NCBI GenBank assembly: GCA_002474405.1
Contig: DLQW01000086.1
Coordinates: forward strand, 1 to 18,919
Source of the DNA: Christensenella sp. UBA7597
GTDB lineage: Bacteria > Bacillota > Clostridia > Christensenellales > Borkfalkiaceae
DNA: 18,919 nucleotides
Direction: 5' to 3'
Numbering within the stretch: position 1 is the stretch's first letter; each line of letters opens with the position of its first letter. The position numbers and the translations under genes are program-made. This document shows positions 1 through 6,962 of this stretch, one piece after another. Below the pieces are notes generated by a model. That model had not been told where the DNA came from. It worked only from the letters and a program-made list of their open reading frames with translations, and searched no databases.

Positions 1-80
1 CGGCATTTTTTCTTGCTTTCCTCTTCGGACTGGCTTCGCCTGTTTCTTATGCCGGCATTTTTTCTTGCTTTCCCCTTCGG
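1..80 (+). repeat. 28-bp direct repeat pair
   Basis: Two copies of a 28-bp unit, at 1-28 and 53-80, differ at one position (CTCTTCGG versus CCCTTCGG at the 3' end). A third partial copy (TCTTGCTTTCCCCTTCGGG) sits at about 91-109 and merges into a hairpin. The array may continue left of the window. Confidence 0.7.
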
Positions 81-95
81 GCGCAGCGTCTCTTG

Positions 96-141
96 CTTTC
101 CCCTTCGGGGAAAGTGGCGAGCCTTTGCGAGCCGATAGAGG
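96..141 (+). repeat. Hairpin repeat family, copy A (degenerate)
   Basis: First stem CTTTCCCC-TTC-GGGGAAAG (96-114), followed by TGGCGAGCC...GAGCC and a degenerate tail GATAGAGG. The order stem 1, second arm, GATGAGGGG-like tail matches the better copies at 239-285 and 6753-6800, so this is read as a decayed member. Confidence 0.5.
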
Positions 142-166
142 TCAAATTAAAATTTCGCCTTACATC

Positions 167-340
167 AAGGCTTCCCCTTGCCTGAAAAAAATTCAGCAAA
201 CTTCATTTTTTTCGGCAAAAATTGTCAGCCACTTCGTGGCTTCCCCTTGGGGGGAAGCTGTCGCTGAAAGCGACTGATGAGGGGCGTAGCCCATTTTTGA
301 TTGAAATTTTCCACCGGAAATTTTCAATCAAGGGGCAGTC
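167..340 (+). repeat. Hairpin repeat family, copy B (long form)
   Basis: The long form shares about 170 bp with 6646-6862: a lead-in with TTCGGCAAAAATTGTCAGCC, then stem 1 (GCTTCCCC-TTGG-GGGGAAGC), stem 2 (GTCGCT-GAA-AGCGAC), the conserved tail TGATGAGGGGCGTAGCCC, and a third long A/T-rich inverted repeat at 297-331. It carries no open frame. Dispersed hairpin sequences of this style are common between genes in Clostridia, but I cannot name a described family. Confidence 0.75.
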
Positions 341-376
341 GAATAAACGAAAAGCAAAAAAATTCGTTTGAAAGCA

Positions 377-425
377 GCCGCTTCGGCAGCCTGCTCCTTG
401 CGAAGCAAGGCGATGAGGGGCAGTC
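377..425 (+). repeat. Hairpin repeat family, copy C (partial)
   Basis: Only the second half is recognisable: hairpin CCTTG-CGAAG-CAAGG (396-410), then CGATGAGGGGCAGTC. A small GCCG-CTT-CGGC hairpin precedes it. The stem sequence differs from the other copies while the GATGAGGGG tail is kept. Confidence 0.55.
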
Positions 426-470
426 CGTTGTCAACAAAATAGAACTATAAAGAACCGCCCGATTTTTTCC

Positions 471-1310
471 TTAAAACTTCTCTTTCGTAAACAGACGGAA
501 GAAGCAGGCGCAATCGTCCAGCCAGCGCGAATTGCGTTTCAGCCATGCGTTTTCGGCATTCACTTCCAGATCGCACGTGCTTGTGCCGTGGTATCCCTGC
601 GGATACACGTGCAATTCGTACGGAATCTTGCGCTTCGCCAGCTGCAACGCAAACAGCAGCGAATTTTCCGAAGGCACGCAGTTATCTTCCGCCGTCGTCC
701 AGAGGAACGCGGGCGGCGTGTTTTCCGAAACCGATTCGTCCAGATTCAGTTTTTTCAGAAGCTCCGTTTTCGCCTCTTCGGTATAGCCCTGCAGCAAGTT
801 CTCGTGCGAACCGGCATACCCCGTTTTCTCGGAAATTACGGCATACGACAGCCCCACCGCCAACGGCTTGCAATCCAGCTTCTGCCCGGTAATCTCTTCG
901 ATGTTCTGCCACTCCACGGCAAGGTCCGCCGTCAGATGTCCGCCCGCGGAAAATCCCACCACAAACACCTCTTCGGGGTTCACGTGCATTTCCTTCGCGT
1001 GCTTTTTTACATAGTCCGTCGCCGCGGCAAGTTCCGTCAGCTGTTCGGGGTACGCATATTCGCCGACCGAAGCCGTCAGATACGTTAAAATAAACGTCTG
1101 AAACCCGCGCGCAAGAAATCCGGAAGCCACAGGCTCGCCCTCGCGCTTGCTCACCATCCAGTATCCCCCGCCCGGCACCACGATGACGGCAGGTCTTGTC
1201 CACGCTTCGTTCGCCGCGGGGTCGTCGTATACGTCGCCGCACAGAATCGCCGTCAGCTTACCGCCTTCCGTGCCGTATTCTTTTTTTAAATCCACTTCGA
1301 AAGTTTTCAT
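471..1310 (-). CDS. Alpha/beta hydrolase (esterase, acetylxylan-esterase-like)
   Basis: A 279-residue cytoplasmic-looking alpha/beta hydrolase with no signal peptide. The nucleophile elbow G-F-S-A-G-G places Ser121. An oxyanion-hole-like V-P-G-G-G-Y lies at residues 45-50, a plausible acid is Asp209 (A-E-D-N-C-V-P) and the catalytic His is probably His241 (Q-G-Y-H-G). This layout fits the esterase/lipase group related to acetylxylan esterases; the substrate cannot be read from sequence. The frame is open further upstream to 1385, but the start at 1310 is preferred because an AGAGG ribosome binding site precedes it with good spacing, and the longer version would run into the aspartokinase gene. 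It follows that gene by 25 bp and is probably cotranscribed with it. Family confident, function not. Confidence 0.85.
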   Translation of the reverse strand: MKTFEVDLKKEYGTEGGKLTAILCGDVYDDPAANEAWTRPAVIVVPGGGYWMVSKREGEPVASGFLARGFQTFILTYLTASVGEYAYPEQLTELAAATDYVKKHAKEMHVNPEEVFVVGFSAGGHLTADLAVEWQNIEEITGQKLDCKPLAVGLSYAVISEKTGYAGSHENLLQGYTEEAKTELLKKLNLDESVSENTPPAFLWTTAEDNCVPSENSLLFALQLAKRKIPYELHVYPQGYHGTSTCDLEVNAENAWLKRNSRWLDDCACFFRLFTKEKF

Positions 1311-1335
1311 AATCCAACCTCTTTTCCTTATTTCT

Positions 1336-2229
1336 TCAAAGCCGCAGCTTTGTGTTTTTCTGTTTTTCCGTCGGCGCAAAAGCAATCGTCGTGCCCGCGT
1401 CCTCCGGGCGGAACGTATTCAAAACGCGTATCGGAATTCCCGCGCCGCAGGCAATCGCCGCCGCTTCGCCGTGCAGTACGCCCGCACCCGATTCCGCGCG
1501 GAACCGCGCCGCAAATTCCGCATACGTCAAAAACGGCAGCGCCGCCGCCCGCGGCTGCGTTTTCGGGTTTTCCGTAAACACGCCGCTTACGTCCGTCCAG
1601 TTTTCGTACAGGTCGGCACGCACGCCCCGCGCAATCACCGCCCCCGTAATATCCCCGCCGCCGCGGGGAAACGTATGTATTCCGCCGTGCGCGTCCGCGC
1701 CGTAAAAACCGGGAATCACCGCGCGCTTCATGCCGCCAAGCCGCCCCCGCACGATTTCGTACGTCTTTTCGTCCAACCGTCCGTCGGGGGAAAAACGTAT
1801 CGTTTCTTCCGCGTCCGCAAACGGCATGCCCAGAAGATACGCGAAAATTTTCGCCGAAAGATACTCCCCGCGCGAAGCCGCGTACGCCTCGTCTCCGCCC
1901 CGAAAAATTTTCTCCTCTATGCCGTCCAGTTCCGCTTTCAGTCCGTTTAAAAACCGCCCGTCCGCCGCCGTTTCGCGGGCAAGCGATAAAAATCTGCCGC
2001 GCACCTCGCCGAACGCCCGTTTAAAATCGCCGGAGCGGTTTTCTTTCGCCGCACCCGCCGCCACATACAATACGTCCGTGATTTTCGTATCGCCTTCGAA
2101 TCGCTTTCCGGGCGCCGAAACCACGATGTATCGCCGCGCCTCGTCGCTTTTTATAATTGCCTGCACGCGCTTTGCCGCGTTTCCGTCCGCCACGGACGTC
2201 CCGCCGAATTTGCATACGATTTTTTCCAT
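1336..2229 (-). CDS. Aspartokinase catalytic domain without ACT domains
   Basis: Amino-acid-kinase fold protein of 297 residues. The N-terminal K-F-G-G-T-S-V-A motif (residues 7-14), the S-R-G-E-Y segment (119-123), R-G-G-G-D (189-193) and W-T-D-V-S-G-V (211-217) are aspartokinase hallmarks, so it should phosphorylate aspartate for the lysine, threonine and methionine branch. Usual aspartokinases have about 400-450 residues with two C-terminal ACT domains for feedback control. This one ends just after the kinase core (T-F-R-P-E-D-A-G-T-T-I plus a short tail). The next gene begins 25 bp on, so there is no room for a frameshifted ACT region. Either the enzyme is insensitive to feedback, it relies on a separate ACT protein, or it is a specialised paralogue. 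The gene has a weak ribosome binding site and a structured-looking leader. Confidence 0.85.
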   Translation of the reverse strand: MEKIVCKFGGTSVADGNAAKRVQAIIKSDEARRYIVVSAPGKRFEGDTKITDVLYVAAGAAKENRSGDFKRAFGEVRGRFLSLARETAADGRFLNGLKAELDGIEEKIFRGGDEAYAASRGEYLSAKIFAYLLGMPFADAEETIRFSPDGRLDEKTYEIVRGRLGGMKRAVIPGFYGADAHGGIHTFPRGGGDITGAVIARGVRADLYENWTDVSGVFTENPKTQPRAAALPFLTYAEFAARFRAESGAGVLHGEAAAIACGAGIPIRVLNTFRPEDAGTTIAFAPTEKQKNTKLRL

Positions 2230-2363
2230 GCCGCTTTTTACCGCCCCGATAGTCTTTCGCCGAATCGGCTATACTATCAGTATATGCGGCGCGAGAGCCC
2301 GAAAGGCACCCGCATTTTTGCGGACGGACTGCTTACCGGGCGGGCGGCGCCGTCGCGGCACTT

Positions 2364-2369
2364 ATTATA
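2364..2369 (-). promoter_or_regulatory. Possible -10 box for the aspartokinase operon
   Basis: A perfect TATAAT lies on the minus strand between the micropeptide gene and the aspartokinase gene, but the -35 at 17 bp is poor. If used, the leader would be about 125 nt with several small hairpins, including GATAGT...ACTATC near the start codon. The leader does not resemble a lysine riboswitch. The surrounding gene-free gap (2230-2443) also has three close copies of GCGGCAAA at 2399-2435. Confidence 0.35.
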
Positions 2370-2443
2370 CGGCGACAAACCGCGCCTGCCGTGCATACCG
2401 GCGGCAAACCGCGCGGCAAAACGGCGGCAAAACCGAAACAAAT

Positions 2444-2548
2444 TTACATATTCAGCATCATCGCGGCAAGCACCGCCAGCGCCAGACAAACCAGCTTAAT
2501 CCACAATTTTTCAACGAAAACGCTTTTCAAAAATTTCACGAATTTCAT
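2444..2548 (-). CDS. 34-residue membrane micropeptide coupled to cdaA (CdaR anchor-like)
   Basis: A short frame whose ATG overlaps the cdaA stop codon (ATGA), with a GAGAGG ribosome binding site inside cdaA. The translated peptide has a basic N-terminus (M-K-F-V-K-F-L-K-S), an aromatic/basic hinge (E-K-L-W-I-K) and one hydrophobic helix (L-V-C-L-A-L-A-V-L-A-A-M-M-L), then stops at TAA. In many Firmicutes the gene after cdaA encodes CdaR (YbbR), which begins with exactly this kind of single membrane anchor and continues with several YbbR domains. Here the anchor-like part is present and the domains are absent; the following bases do not encode them in any frame I could read. It could be a remnant of CdaR or a small CdaA partner that kept only the membrane segment. 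The coupling suggests it is translated. Confidence 0.6.
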   Translation of the reverse strand: MKFVKFLKSVFVEKLWIKLVCLALAVLAAMMLNM

Positions 2549-3420
2549 TTCACGATTCCTCTCGACTTTTTATCCGCAAGCGGCAGTTCCTGCCAGTAAT
2601 AATCGCGCAGCGCCGAAAGCAGCATGTCGTAATCGGCGTACCGCTGCACGTTGCCCTGCTTGATGATGGAAATAATGCCCGTCTCTTCCGAAACCACCAG
2701 CGATACCACGTTGGCAACTTCCGTAATGCCGATGCCCGCGCGATGCCGCGTACCGAAATCTTTGGGGTAGTTCGTTTTCTGCGTCAGCGGCAGAAAGCAC
2801 CCCGCCGCCTGAATCTTATGCCCCTTTAAAATCATGGCGCCGTCGTGCAAAGGCGCTTTCGGGAAGAAAATTCCCTCGATCAGCTGCGTGGAAATATCCG
2901 CGTCCGTCCTGACGCCGCTCTGCAAAACCTGCTTCGGCAGATTTCCCTTCGAAAGCACGATCAGCGCTCCCACGTTGTTTTTGGACATATTCTGCAGCGC
3001 GCGGATAATATCGGCGATGCACCGCTCCGCCGATTCGGTGCCGGGCACGCTGTCTTTCGCGGAAATCATTTCGCTCAGTTTCGTCTTATCCGTATGCGAA
3101 TCCCAGAGGCTCTTTTTGATTTCCACGTTGAACATAATCAGCATAAACGCGGAAAGAATCAGCAAAAAGTACAGATAGAACTGCGCGTCCAAAAAGTCCA
3201 CCGCGTACGAAAGCACGCCCACGATAACAATCATCGCCCAGTAAGCGATCATCATGCGCGTGGCGTCGTTGTCTTTCAACATTCGCGATACGAACGTAAA
3301 CATCAGAAACAACGCCGCGATTTCCGCAACGTAGATTCCCCGAAAGTCCGTAAAAAATTCGCCCGCGCTCTTCGCCCATGCGGCAAAGCCCGTCGCTTCC
3401 GCCAGAAGCATATTCGCCAT
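2545..3420 (-). CDS. cdaA: Diadenylate cyclase, CdaA type
   Basis: Makes cyclic di-AMP from two ATP at the cytoplasmic face of the membrane. The 291-residue protein has three predicted membrane helices (about 28-47, 56-74, 80-98), a short linker, then a DAC (DisA_N) domain with the two signature motifs: L-H-D-G-A (DGA at 193-195) and G-T-R-H-R (RHR at 225-227). Length and layout fit CdaA rather than DisA or CdaS. A strong GGAGGAAAGG ribosome binding site precedes the start. It lies 59 bp downstream of holA with no obvious promoter in between, so it is probably cotranscribed. In many Firmicutes cdaA is followed by cdaR and glmM; here it is followed only by a 34-residue membrane peptide and then the aspartokinase. 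Confidence 0.95.
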   Translation of the reverse strand: MANMLLAEATGFAAWAKSAGEFFTDFRGIYVAEIAALFLMFTFVSRMLKDNDATRMMIAYWAMIVIVGVLSYAVDFLDAQFYLYFLLILSAFMLIMFNVEIKKSLWDSHTDKTKLSEMISAKDSVPGTESAERCIADIIRALQNMSKNNVGALIVLSKGNLPKQVLQSGVRTDADISTQLIEGIFFPKAPLHDGAMILKGHKIQAAGCFLPLTQKTNYPKDFGTRHRAGIGITEVANVVSLVVSEETGIISIIKQGNVQRYADYDMLLSALRDYYWQELPLADKKSRGIVK

Positions 3421-3479
3421 ATCCTTTCCTCCGTTTCTTTTCCTTCGTAACTCTTAAGCGCGTTTTCTTCCGCGCCCGT

Positions 3480-4469
3480 TCAGTCGCCAAGAAGCAATTT
3501 CGCTTTCGCTTCCTTGAACGCCGCGCCCGCCGTCAGGGCGCCGCTTCTTATTCTGCCCAGCGCCGAAAACAGATACTCGTAGCATTCGTACACTTTTTTT
3601 CTGCCCGTTTCGCCCGCCTGCCTGCGGTTCTTTTTCACCGCGTATTCGTTCATGCCGAGGTTTGCCGCAATCTCTTTCTCGCTTCCCGAAGCCGTACTCA
3701 CCTCGTACAGCGTTCTGAAATACGAACATAAAGAAGAAATCAGCGCGTTCTCGTCGAATCCCTTCGTAAACAGCTCCGAAGAAATCCTTTCAAACTTCTC
3801 CGTGTTCTTCGCCGCCAGCGCGTTGGAAAGCTCGTAAATCTTATACGCGCTGTCCGGGTATACGATTTCGTCCACAATCCCGTCCGAAAGCGGCTCGCCT
3901 TTCGCCTGACAGTACAATATCAGCTTTTCCGTCTCCTTCGAAATGCGGCTCATATCATACACGCAGTATTCCGCAATCTTGCCGCAGGTAGCCGCGTCCG
4001 CCGCCACCCCCGCGCGTTTCAGAGTCAGAAATATCCACTTCACCACCGTCTGTTCGTCGCTTTTTCCGCAATCCACAACGGTGATTCCCTTTTTCGAAGA
4101 AAGCTTCGCCGCGCCGTTTTTCGTTTTCGCCGCGTTCACGATCGCCACCGTTACCCCCGGCGCGGGGTTTTCAACCACGGGTTTCAGCACGGACTCGTAT
4201 TCCTTTTCCGTCGGATACCATTCCGTAACCCGCACCAGCCTCCGTTCGCTTAAAAACGGATAGGAAGCGCACGCCGAAACAAACGCGTTTTTATTGTTTT
4301 TCAGCGCCGCGCCCTCAAACGTGGCGTAATCCAGCGTTTTATCCGCCACGAAACGGCTGAGCAGCAGATTCACGCCGCCGTCGCGGAAGTACACCTCTTC
4401 GCCCTCGAAGAGATATACGCTCTGCGCCCCGTTTTCGTCGGTAAATTTTCTGAAATCCACGTATTTCAT
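3480..4469 (-). CDS. holA: DNA polymerase III subunit delta
   Basis: A 329-residue protein with the layout of HolA, the clamp-loader subunit that opens the sliding clamp: an N-terminal AAA-like region beginning with Y-L-F-E-G-E-E-V-Y-F, a middle region with D-M-S-R-I-S-K-E-T-E-K-L, and a helical C-terminal collar ending near G-A-A-F-K-E-A-K-A-K-L-L-L. The frame extends six codons upstream to a GTG, but that start lies inside the promoter -10 region, so ATG 4469 is chosen. No Shine-Dalgarno sequence precedes it: the -10 TATAAT ends 6 bp before the ATG, which predicts a leaderless mRNA. ComEC-like and HolA genes are neighbours in many Firmicutes, which supports both calls. Confidence 0.9.
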   Translation of the reverse strand: MKYVDFRKFTDENGAQSVYLFEGEEVYFRDGGVNLLLSRFVADKTLDYATFEGAALKNNKNAFVSACASYPFLSERRLVRVTEWYPTEKEYESVLKPVVENPAPGVTVAIVNAAKTKNGAAKLSSKKGITVVDCGKSDEQTVVKWIFLTLKRAGVAADAATCGKIAEYCVYDMSRISKETEKLILYCQAKGEPLSDGIVDEIVYPDSAYKIYELSNALAAKNTEKFERISSELFTKGFDENALISSLCSYFRTLYEVSTASGSEKEIAANLGMNEYAVKKNRRQAGETGRKKVYECYEYLFSALGRIRSGALTAGAAFKEAKAKLLLGD

Positions 4470-4475
4470 AGCAGT

Positions 4476-4504
4476 ATTATAGCACACATCTTTGTAAAAC
4501 GCAA
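4476..4504 (-). promoter_or_regulatory. holA promoter (predicted leaderless transcript)
   Basis: TTGCGT (4499-4504), 17-bp spacer, TATAAT (4476-4481) with an extended-10 TGC directly before it. The transcription start expected about 7 nt after the -10 coincides with the A of the holA ATG at 4469. Confidence 0.75.
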
Positions 4505-4531
4505 GAATCCGCGCCGCGCTTTCGCTATTTT

Positions 4532-6088
4532 TTACAGGAAAAACCCGGCGGAAAATACAAGCAGCCCCGCAAAAATCCCCGCCACCCGCACACGGTAGCG
4601 CAAATTCACCTTATCCCCCGCGCAAAGACACGCCCCGTAATACCCGGCAAGCGAAACCGCCGAAAACGGAATTTCTATCGCGAACGCCGAAAAATCCGCC
4701 GCATAAAACAGCGTGCTCAACCCCGAAAGCGCCAGAGACGGCAGATACAACGCCGCGCCCGCCAATGGCGGCACCGCCGCGGCAACCGCTGCAAGCGCCA
4801 GAAACACGGGAAACGCCGCCGAAACAAGCGGCACGATTAAAACGTTCAGAAGCAGCGAAGCCCCCGATACGTACCCGAAACAACGGCACATCACGGGCAG
4901 CGTTACCGCCGTTGCGCCCAGCGATACCGAAACCGCCGCCACCGCCCCGCGAAGCGTTTTTCTTCCTCTGCCCCGCGCGGGAATCCACGCCGAAAGCAGC
5001 CGCGAAATCACGGGCGACAAACTTAAAATCCCCGCCACGGCGCCGAACGAAAGCAGAAATCCCGTGTCGAAAATCGCCGCGGGCGATACCAACAGCACCA
5101 ACGCCGCCGCTTTGCCCATGCTCTCCGCCGAATCGCGCTTGCTGCCGAACAATTTATCCGCATAAAACGCAAGACACATCACGATCGCGCGCGCCACGCT
5201 TGCCGAAAACCCGCAGATCCCCCCGTAAAACGCCAGCACGCCCGCCGCTATCAGCCATTTCGCCGCACCCGGCAACGCGCGCCGTTTCGAAAAAATCGCC
5301 GATAAAAACGCGAACAACGCGCCCACGTGCAAGCCCGAAACCGCAAAAATATGCGCCACGCCGCCGTAACGGAAGCTATCCAGCAGCTCGCCGTCCATCT
5401 CCGCCGTATCGCCCGTCAAAACCGCCGCGCCCAGCGCGTACGCGTCGGGCGAAGCCGACTTCTTCAACGCCTCCTTCAACCGCAGCCGTATGCGCGTAAA
5501 CAGCCCCGCGGCGTTGCCGATCACGCGGAAGTTTTTGCAAGCCGCCGCTTCGTAACGCATATCCCGCCGCCATTCGTAGGCGCGGTTTTCTCTCCCGTTT
5601 TCCTCGTCCGTCCAGGCGGTATTCGCCGAAATTTCCGCGTTGAACGCCACCATACTCCCCTCGTCCGCGATTTCCTTGCTTTCCGCCGCGTAAATATACA
5701 ACGCCAGTTTTCCCTCTGCCGCGCGCCCGTCGAACGATACGTTTTTCAGCACATACCACACGCCTTTGTCCGTTTCGCGCGATTCTTCCACCAGCGCCGT
5801 TACGTACGTTATTCCGCTTACGTCCGCCGCCGATTCGTACCGCGCCGCGTACAGATAAAAATCGCCTGCGCCTGCGAAAAAGCCGACGCACACGGCGAAA
5901 AACCGCGCCAGCCGCACCCGCAACCGTTTTACCGGATGTTCCGCCGCTTCGTCTCCGAGGGTAAAACACGCGCAAAGCGCCGCGAAAATCAGCCCCGCCG
6001 TAAGCGGCGCCGCCGCGGCGCGCGCCCCGTAAAAACGCAACTTTACGGCAAACAGAATACCGACGGCAATCGCAACCGCACACGACAA
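4532..6088 (-). CDS. ComEC/Rec2-like membrane protein lacking the C-terminal MBL domain
   Basis: About 518 residues. The N-terminal part has membrane helices and an OB-like DUF4131 segment (Y-V-T-A-L-V-E-E-S-R, V-W-Y-V-L-K). It is followed by the polytopic Competence domain, recognisable by G-G-V-A-H-I-F-A-V-S-G-L-H-V-G near residue 245-260 and the later helix bundle. In transforming bacteria ComEC forms the channel importing single-stranded DNA. Most full-length ComEC proteins are 700-800 residues and end in a beta-lactamase-like domain; here the frame stops after the membrane part, right before the holA promoter. The start is uncertain: no ATG or GTG with a ribosome binding site exists. TTG 6088 is used, but the residues upstream of it (N-F-R-P-A-L) look native, so a CTG at 6109 or a more distant start is possible, and a perfect hairpin at 6090-6118 covers this region. 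It may be a reduced or decaying gene. Confidence 0.8.
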   Translation of the reverse strand: MSCAVAIAVGILFAVKLRFYGARAAAAPLTAGLIFAALCACFTLGDEAAEHPVKRLRVRLARFFAVCVGFFAGAGDFYLYAARYESAADVSGITYVTALVEESRETDKGVWYVLKNVSFDGRAAEGKLALYIYAAESKEIADEGSMVAFNAEISANTAWTDEENGRENRAYEWRRDMRYEAAACKNFRVIGNAAGLFTRIRLRLKEALKKSASPDAYALGAAVLTGDTAEMDGELLDSFRYGGVAHIFAVSGLHVGALFAFLSAIFSKRRALPGAAKWLIAAGVLAFYGGICGFSASVARAIVMCLAFYADKLFGSKRDSAESMGKAAALVLLVSPAAIFDTGFLLSFGAVAGILSLSPVISRLLSAWIPARGRGRKTLRGAVAAVSVSLGATAVTLPVMCRCFGYVSGASLLLNVLIVPLVSAAFPVFLALAAVAAAVPPLAGAALYLPSLALSGLSTLFYAADFSAFAIEIPFSAVSLAGYYGACLCAGDKVNLRYRVRVAGIFAGLLVFSAGFFL

Positions 6089-6089
6089 A

Positions 6090-6118
6090 GCGGGACGGAA
6101 ATTAAACAGCCGTCCCGC
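6090..6118 (-). promoter_or_regulatory. Perfect hairpin at the comEC-like start
   Basis: GCGGGACGG - 11 nt - CCGTCCCGC on the minus strand, a perfect 9-bp stem followed by TTTG, lying between the XRE regulator and the comEC-like gene and overlapping the likely translation start. The T-run is too short for a good terminator. It may attenuate transcription or hide the start of the comEC-like gene. Confidence 0.6.
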
Positions 6119-6190
6119 AAATATTCTATGCCAACCGCGCGCGGAAACATTCCCGCACTTTTCCCCGACTTTCGTAAAAATCCCCCCGGA

Positions 6191-6505
6191 TTACGCCAGA
6201 AACTTTTCCACCAACGTCAGAATCGCCGATTTCTGTTCGGGCGTCAGTTTTTTGAAATGCTGCATCAGCTCCATATCCTGCTTGTACTGCGCGGGGTCGT
6301 GATAGAAAAATTCTTCGGGCGTTTTCCCGCACACTTCAATCATATCCAGCAGCGCCGAAAGCGACGGCTCGAAACCGCCTTTCTGTGCTTCAAGCGCATT
6401 GATATAGCTTCCGCTTTTTCCTATCCGCCCGCTGAGCTCACGTGCAGACAAATTTGCTTCGGTTCGCATCTGGCTTATGCGAAGTATAATTTCTTGAATC
6501 GACAT
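6191..6505 (-). CDS. XRE-family transcriptional regulator
   Basis: A 104-residue cytoplasmic DNA-binding protein with an N-terminal Cro/CI-type helix-turn-helix: L-S-A-R-E-L-S-G-R-I-G-K-S-G-S-Y-I-N-A-L-E at about residues 19-39, then P-S-L-S-A-L-L-D-M-I-E-V-C-G-K-T-P-E-E-F-F, typical of phage-repressor-like regulators. The C-terminal part (residues 70-104) is helical with no recognisable ligand domain. An AGGAG ribosome binding site (6512-6516) and a TATAAT box (6525-6530) precede it. The region upstream is AT-rich and full of short palindromes that could be its own operators. It lies 102 bp before the comEC-like gene. No phage genes are nearby, so it is probably a chromosomal regulator. Confidence 0.9.
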   Translation of the reverse strand: MSIQEIILRISQMRTEANLSARELSGRIGKSGSYINALEAQKGGFEPSLSALLDMIEVCGKTPEEFFYHDPAQYKQDMELMQHFKKLTPEQKSAILTLVEKFLA

Positions 6506-6524
6506 TCTTAGCTCCTATAAACAT

Positions 6525-6530
6525 ATTATA
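6525..6530 (-). promoter_or_regulatory. -10 box of the XRE gene
   Basis: TATAAT on the minus strand, 20 bp before the start codon, giving a leader of about 13 nt that contains AGGAG. No good -35 hexamer is seen at 16-18 bp, which fits a regulated promoter. Confidence 0.55.
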
Positions 6531-6568
6531 GAAGTTAATGATTGAAAATATGATTAGTATCAAACAGT

Positions 6569-6625
6569 AATATCGTGTGTTACTCGATATTTTGGCAAAT
6601 ATCAATAATAATATGGTGTAACACA
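6569..6625 (-). promoter_or_regulatory. Overlapping palindromes, candidate operator cluster
   Basis: Three perfect inverted repeats interlock: AATATCG/CGATATT (6569-6591, 9-bp spacer), GATATTT/AAATATC (6586-6603, 4-bp spacer) and TGTGTTAC/GTAACACA (6576-6583 with 6618-6625). The first two share the half site CGATATT. They lie about 50-107 bp upstream of the predicted XRE transcription start. XRE proteins commonly bind paired half sites and autoregulate; the link here is an inference from position. Confidence 0.5.
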
Positions 6626-6645
6626 AATATATATATAAGCAAAAA

Positions 6646-6862
6646 AGGCTTCCCCTTGCCTGCTGAAAATTCAGTACCTTCATTTTCTTCGGCAAAAATT
6701 GTCAGCCACTTTGTGTCTTCCCCTTGCCTGCTGAAAATTCAGCCTTTTTCAAGGCTTCCCCTTGGGGGGAAGCTGTCAACGTAGTTGACTGATGAGGGGC
6801 GTAGCCCATTTTTGATTTTCTGAATATTTTCAACAAAAAATTTCTGAAAATCAAGGGGCGCA
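6646..6862 (+). repeat. Hairpin repeat family, copy D (long form)
   Basis: Matches copy B over its length. It contains AAGGCTTCCCCTTGCC with a CTGAAAATTCAG palindrome twice, then stem 1 (GCTTCCCC-TTGG-GGGGAAGC), stem 2 (GTCAAC-GTA-GTTGAC), the same tail TGATGAGGGGCGTAGCCC, and a third inverted repeat at 6812-6854. Stems 2 and 3 differ in sequence from copy B but remain self-complementary. The surrounding gene-free stretch 6531-7053 otherwise holds only the operator-like cluster and copy E. Confidence 0.75.
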
Positions 6863-6962
6863 TCTTGTTTTCTCATAGCCGACATCGGCGACAGGCAAGA
6901 CAGACAAAGCGCCTTTCAAACGCAAAATAGCGTTTCTTCTTTTATTTCAAGTATATCGTTAT

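Larger units (their letters stand above)
1..470. other. Gene-free repeat-rich region
   Basis: No convincing gene is seen here: the open frames are short, lack ribosome binding sites and run through hairpin repeats. The stretch holds a 28-bp direct repeat pair at the left edge and three copies or remnants (96-141, 167-340, 377-425) of the hairpin repeat family that recurs at 6646-6862 and 6963-7023. It lies downstream of the minus-strand hydrolase gene, so part of it may serve as its 3' untranslated region. Confidence 0.7.

Noticed and set aside
2230..2355. Lysine riboswitch before the aspartokinase
   Set aside because: The leader is too short and lacks the conserved L-box core sequences.
5327..6511. 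394-codon plus-strand open frame opposite the comEC-like and XRE genes
   Set aside because: It is an antisense shadow of two well-supported genes, rich in Arg, Pro and His as expected from reversed GC-rich codons.
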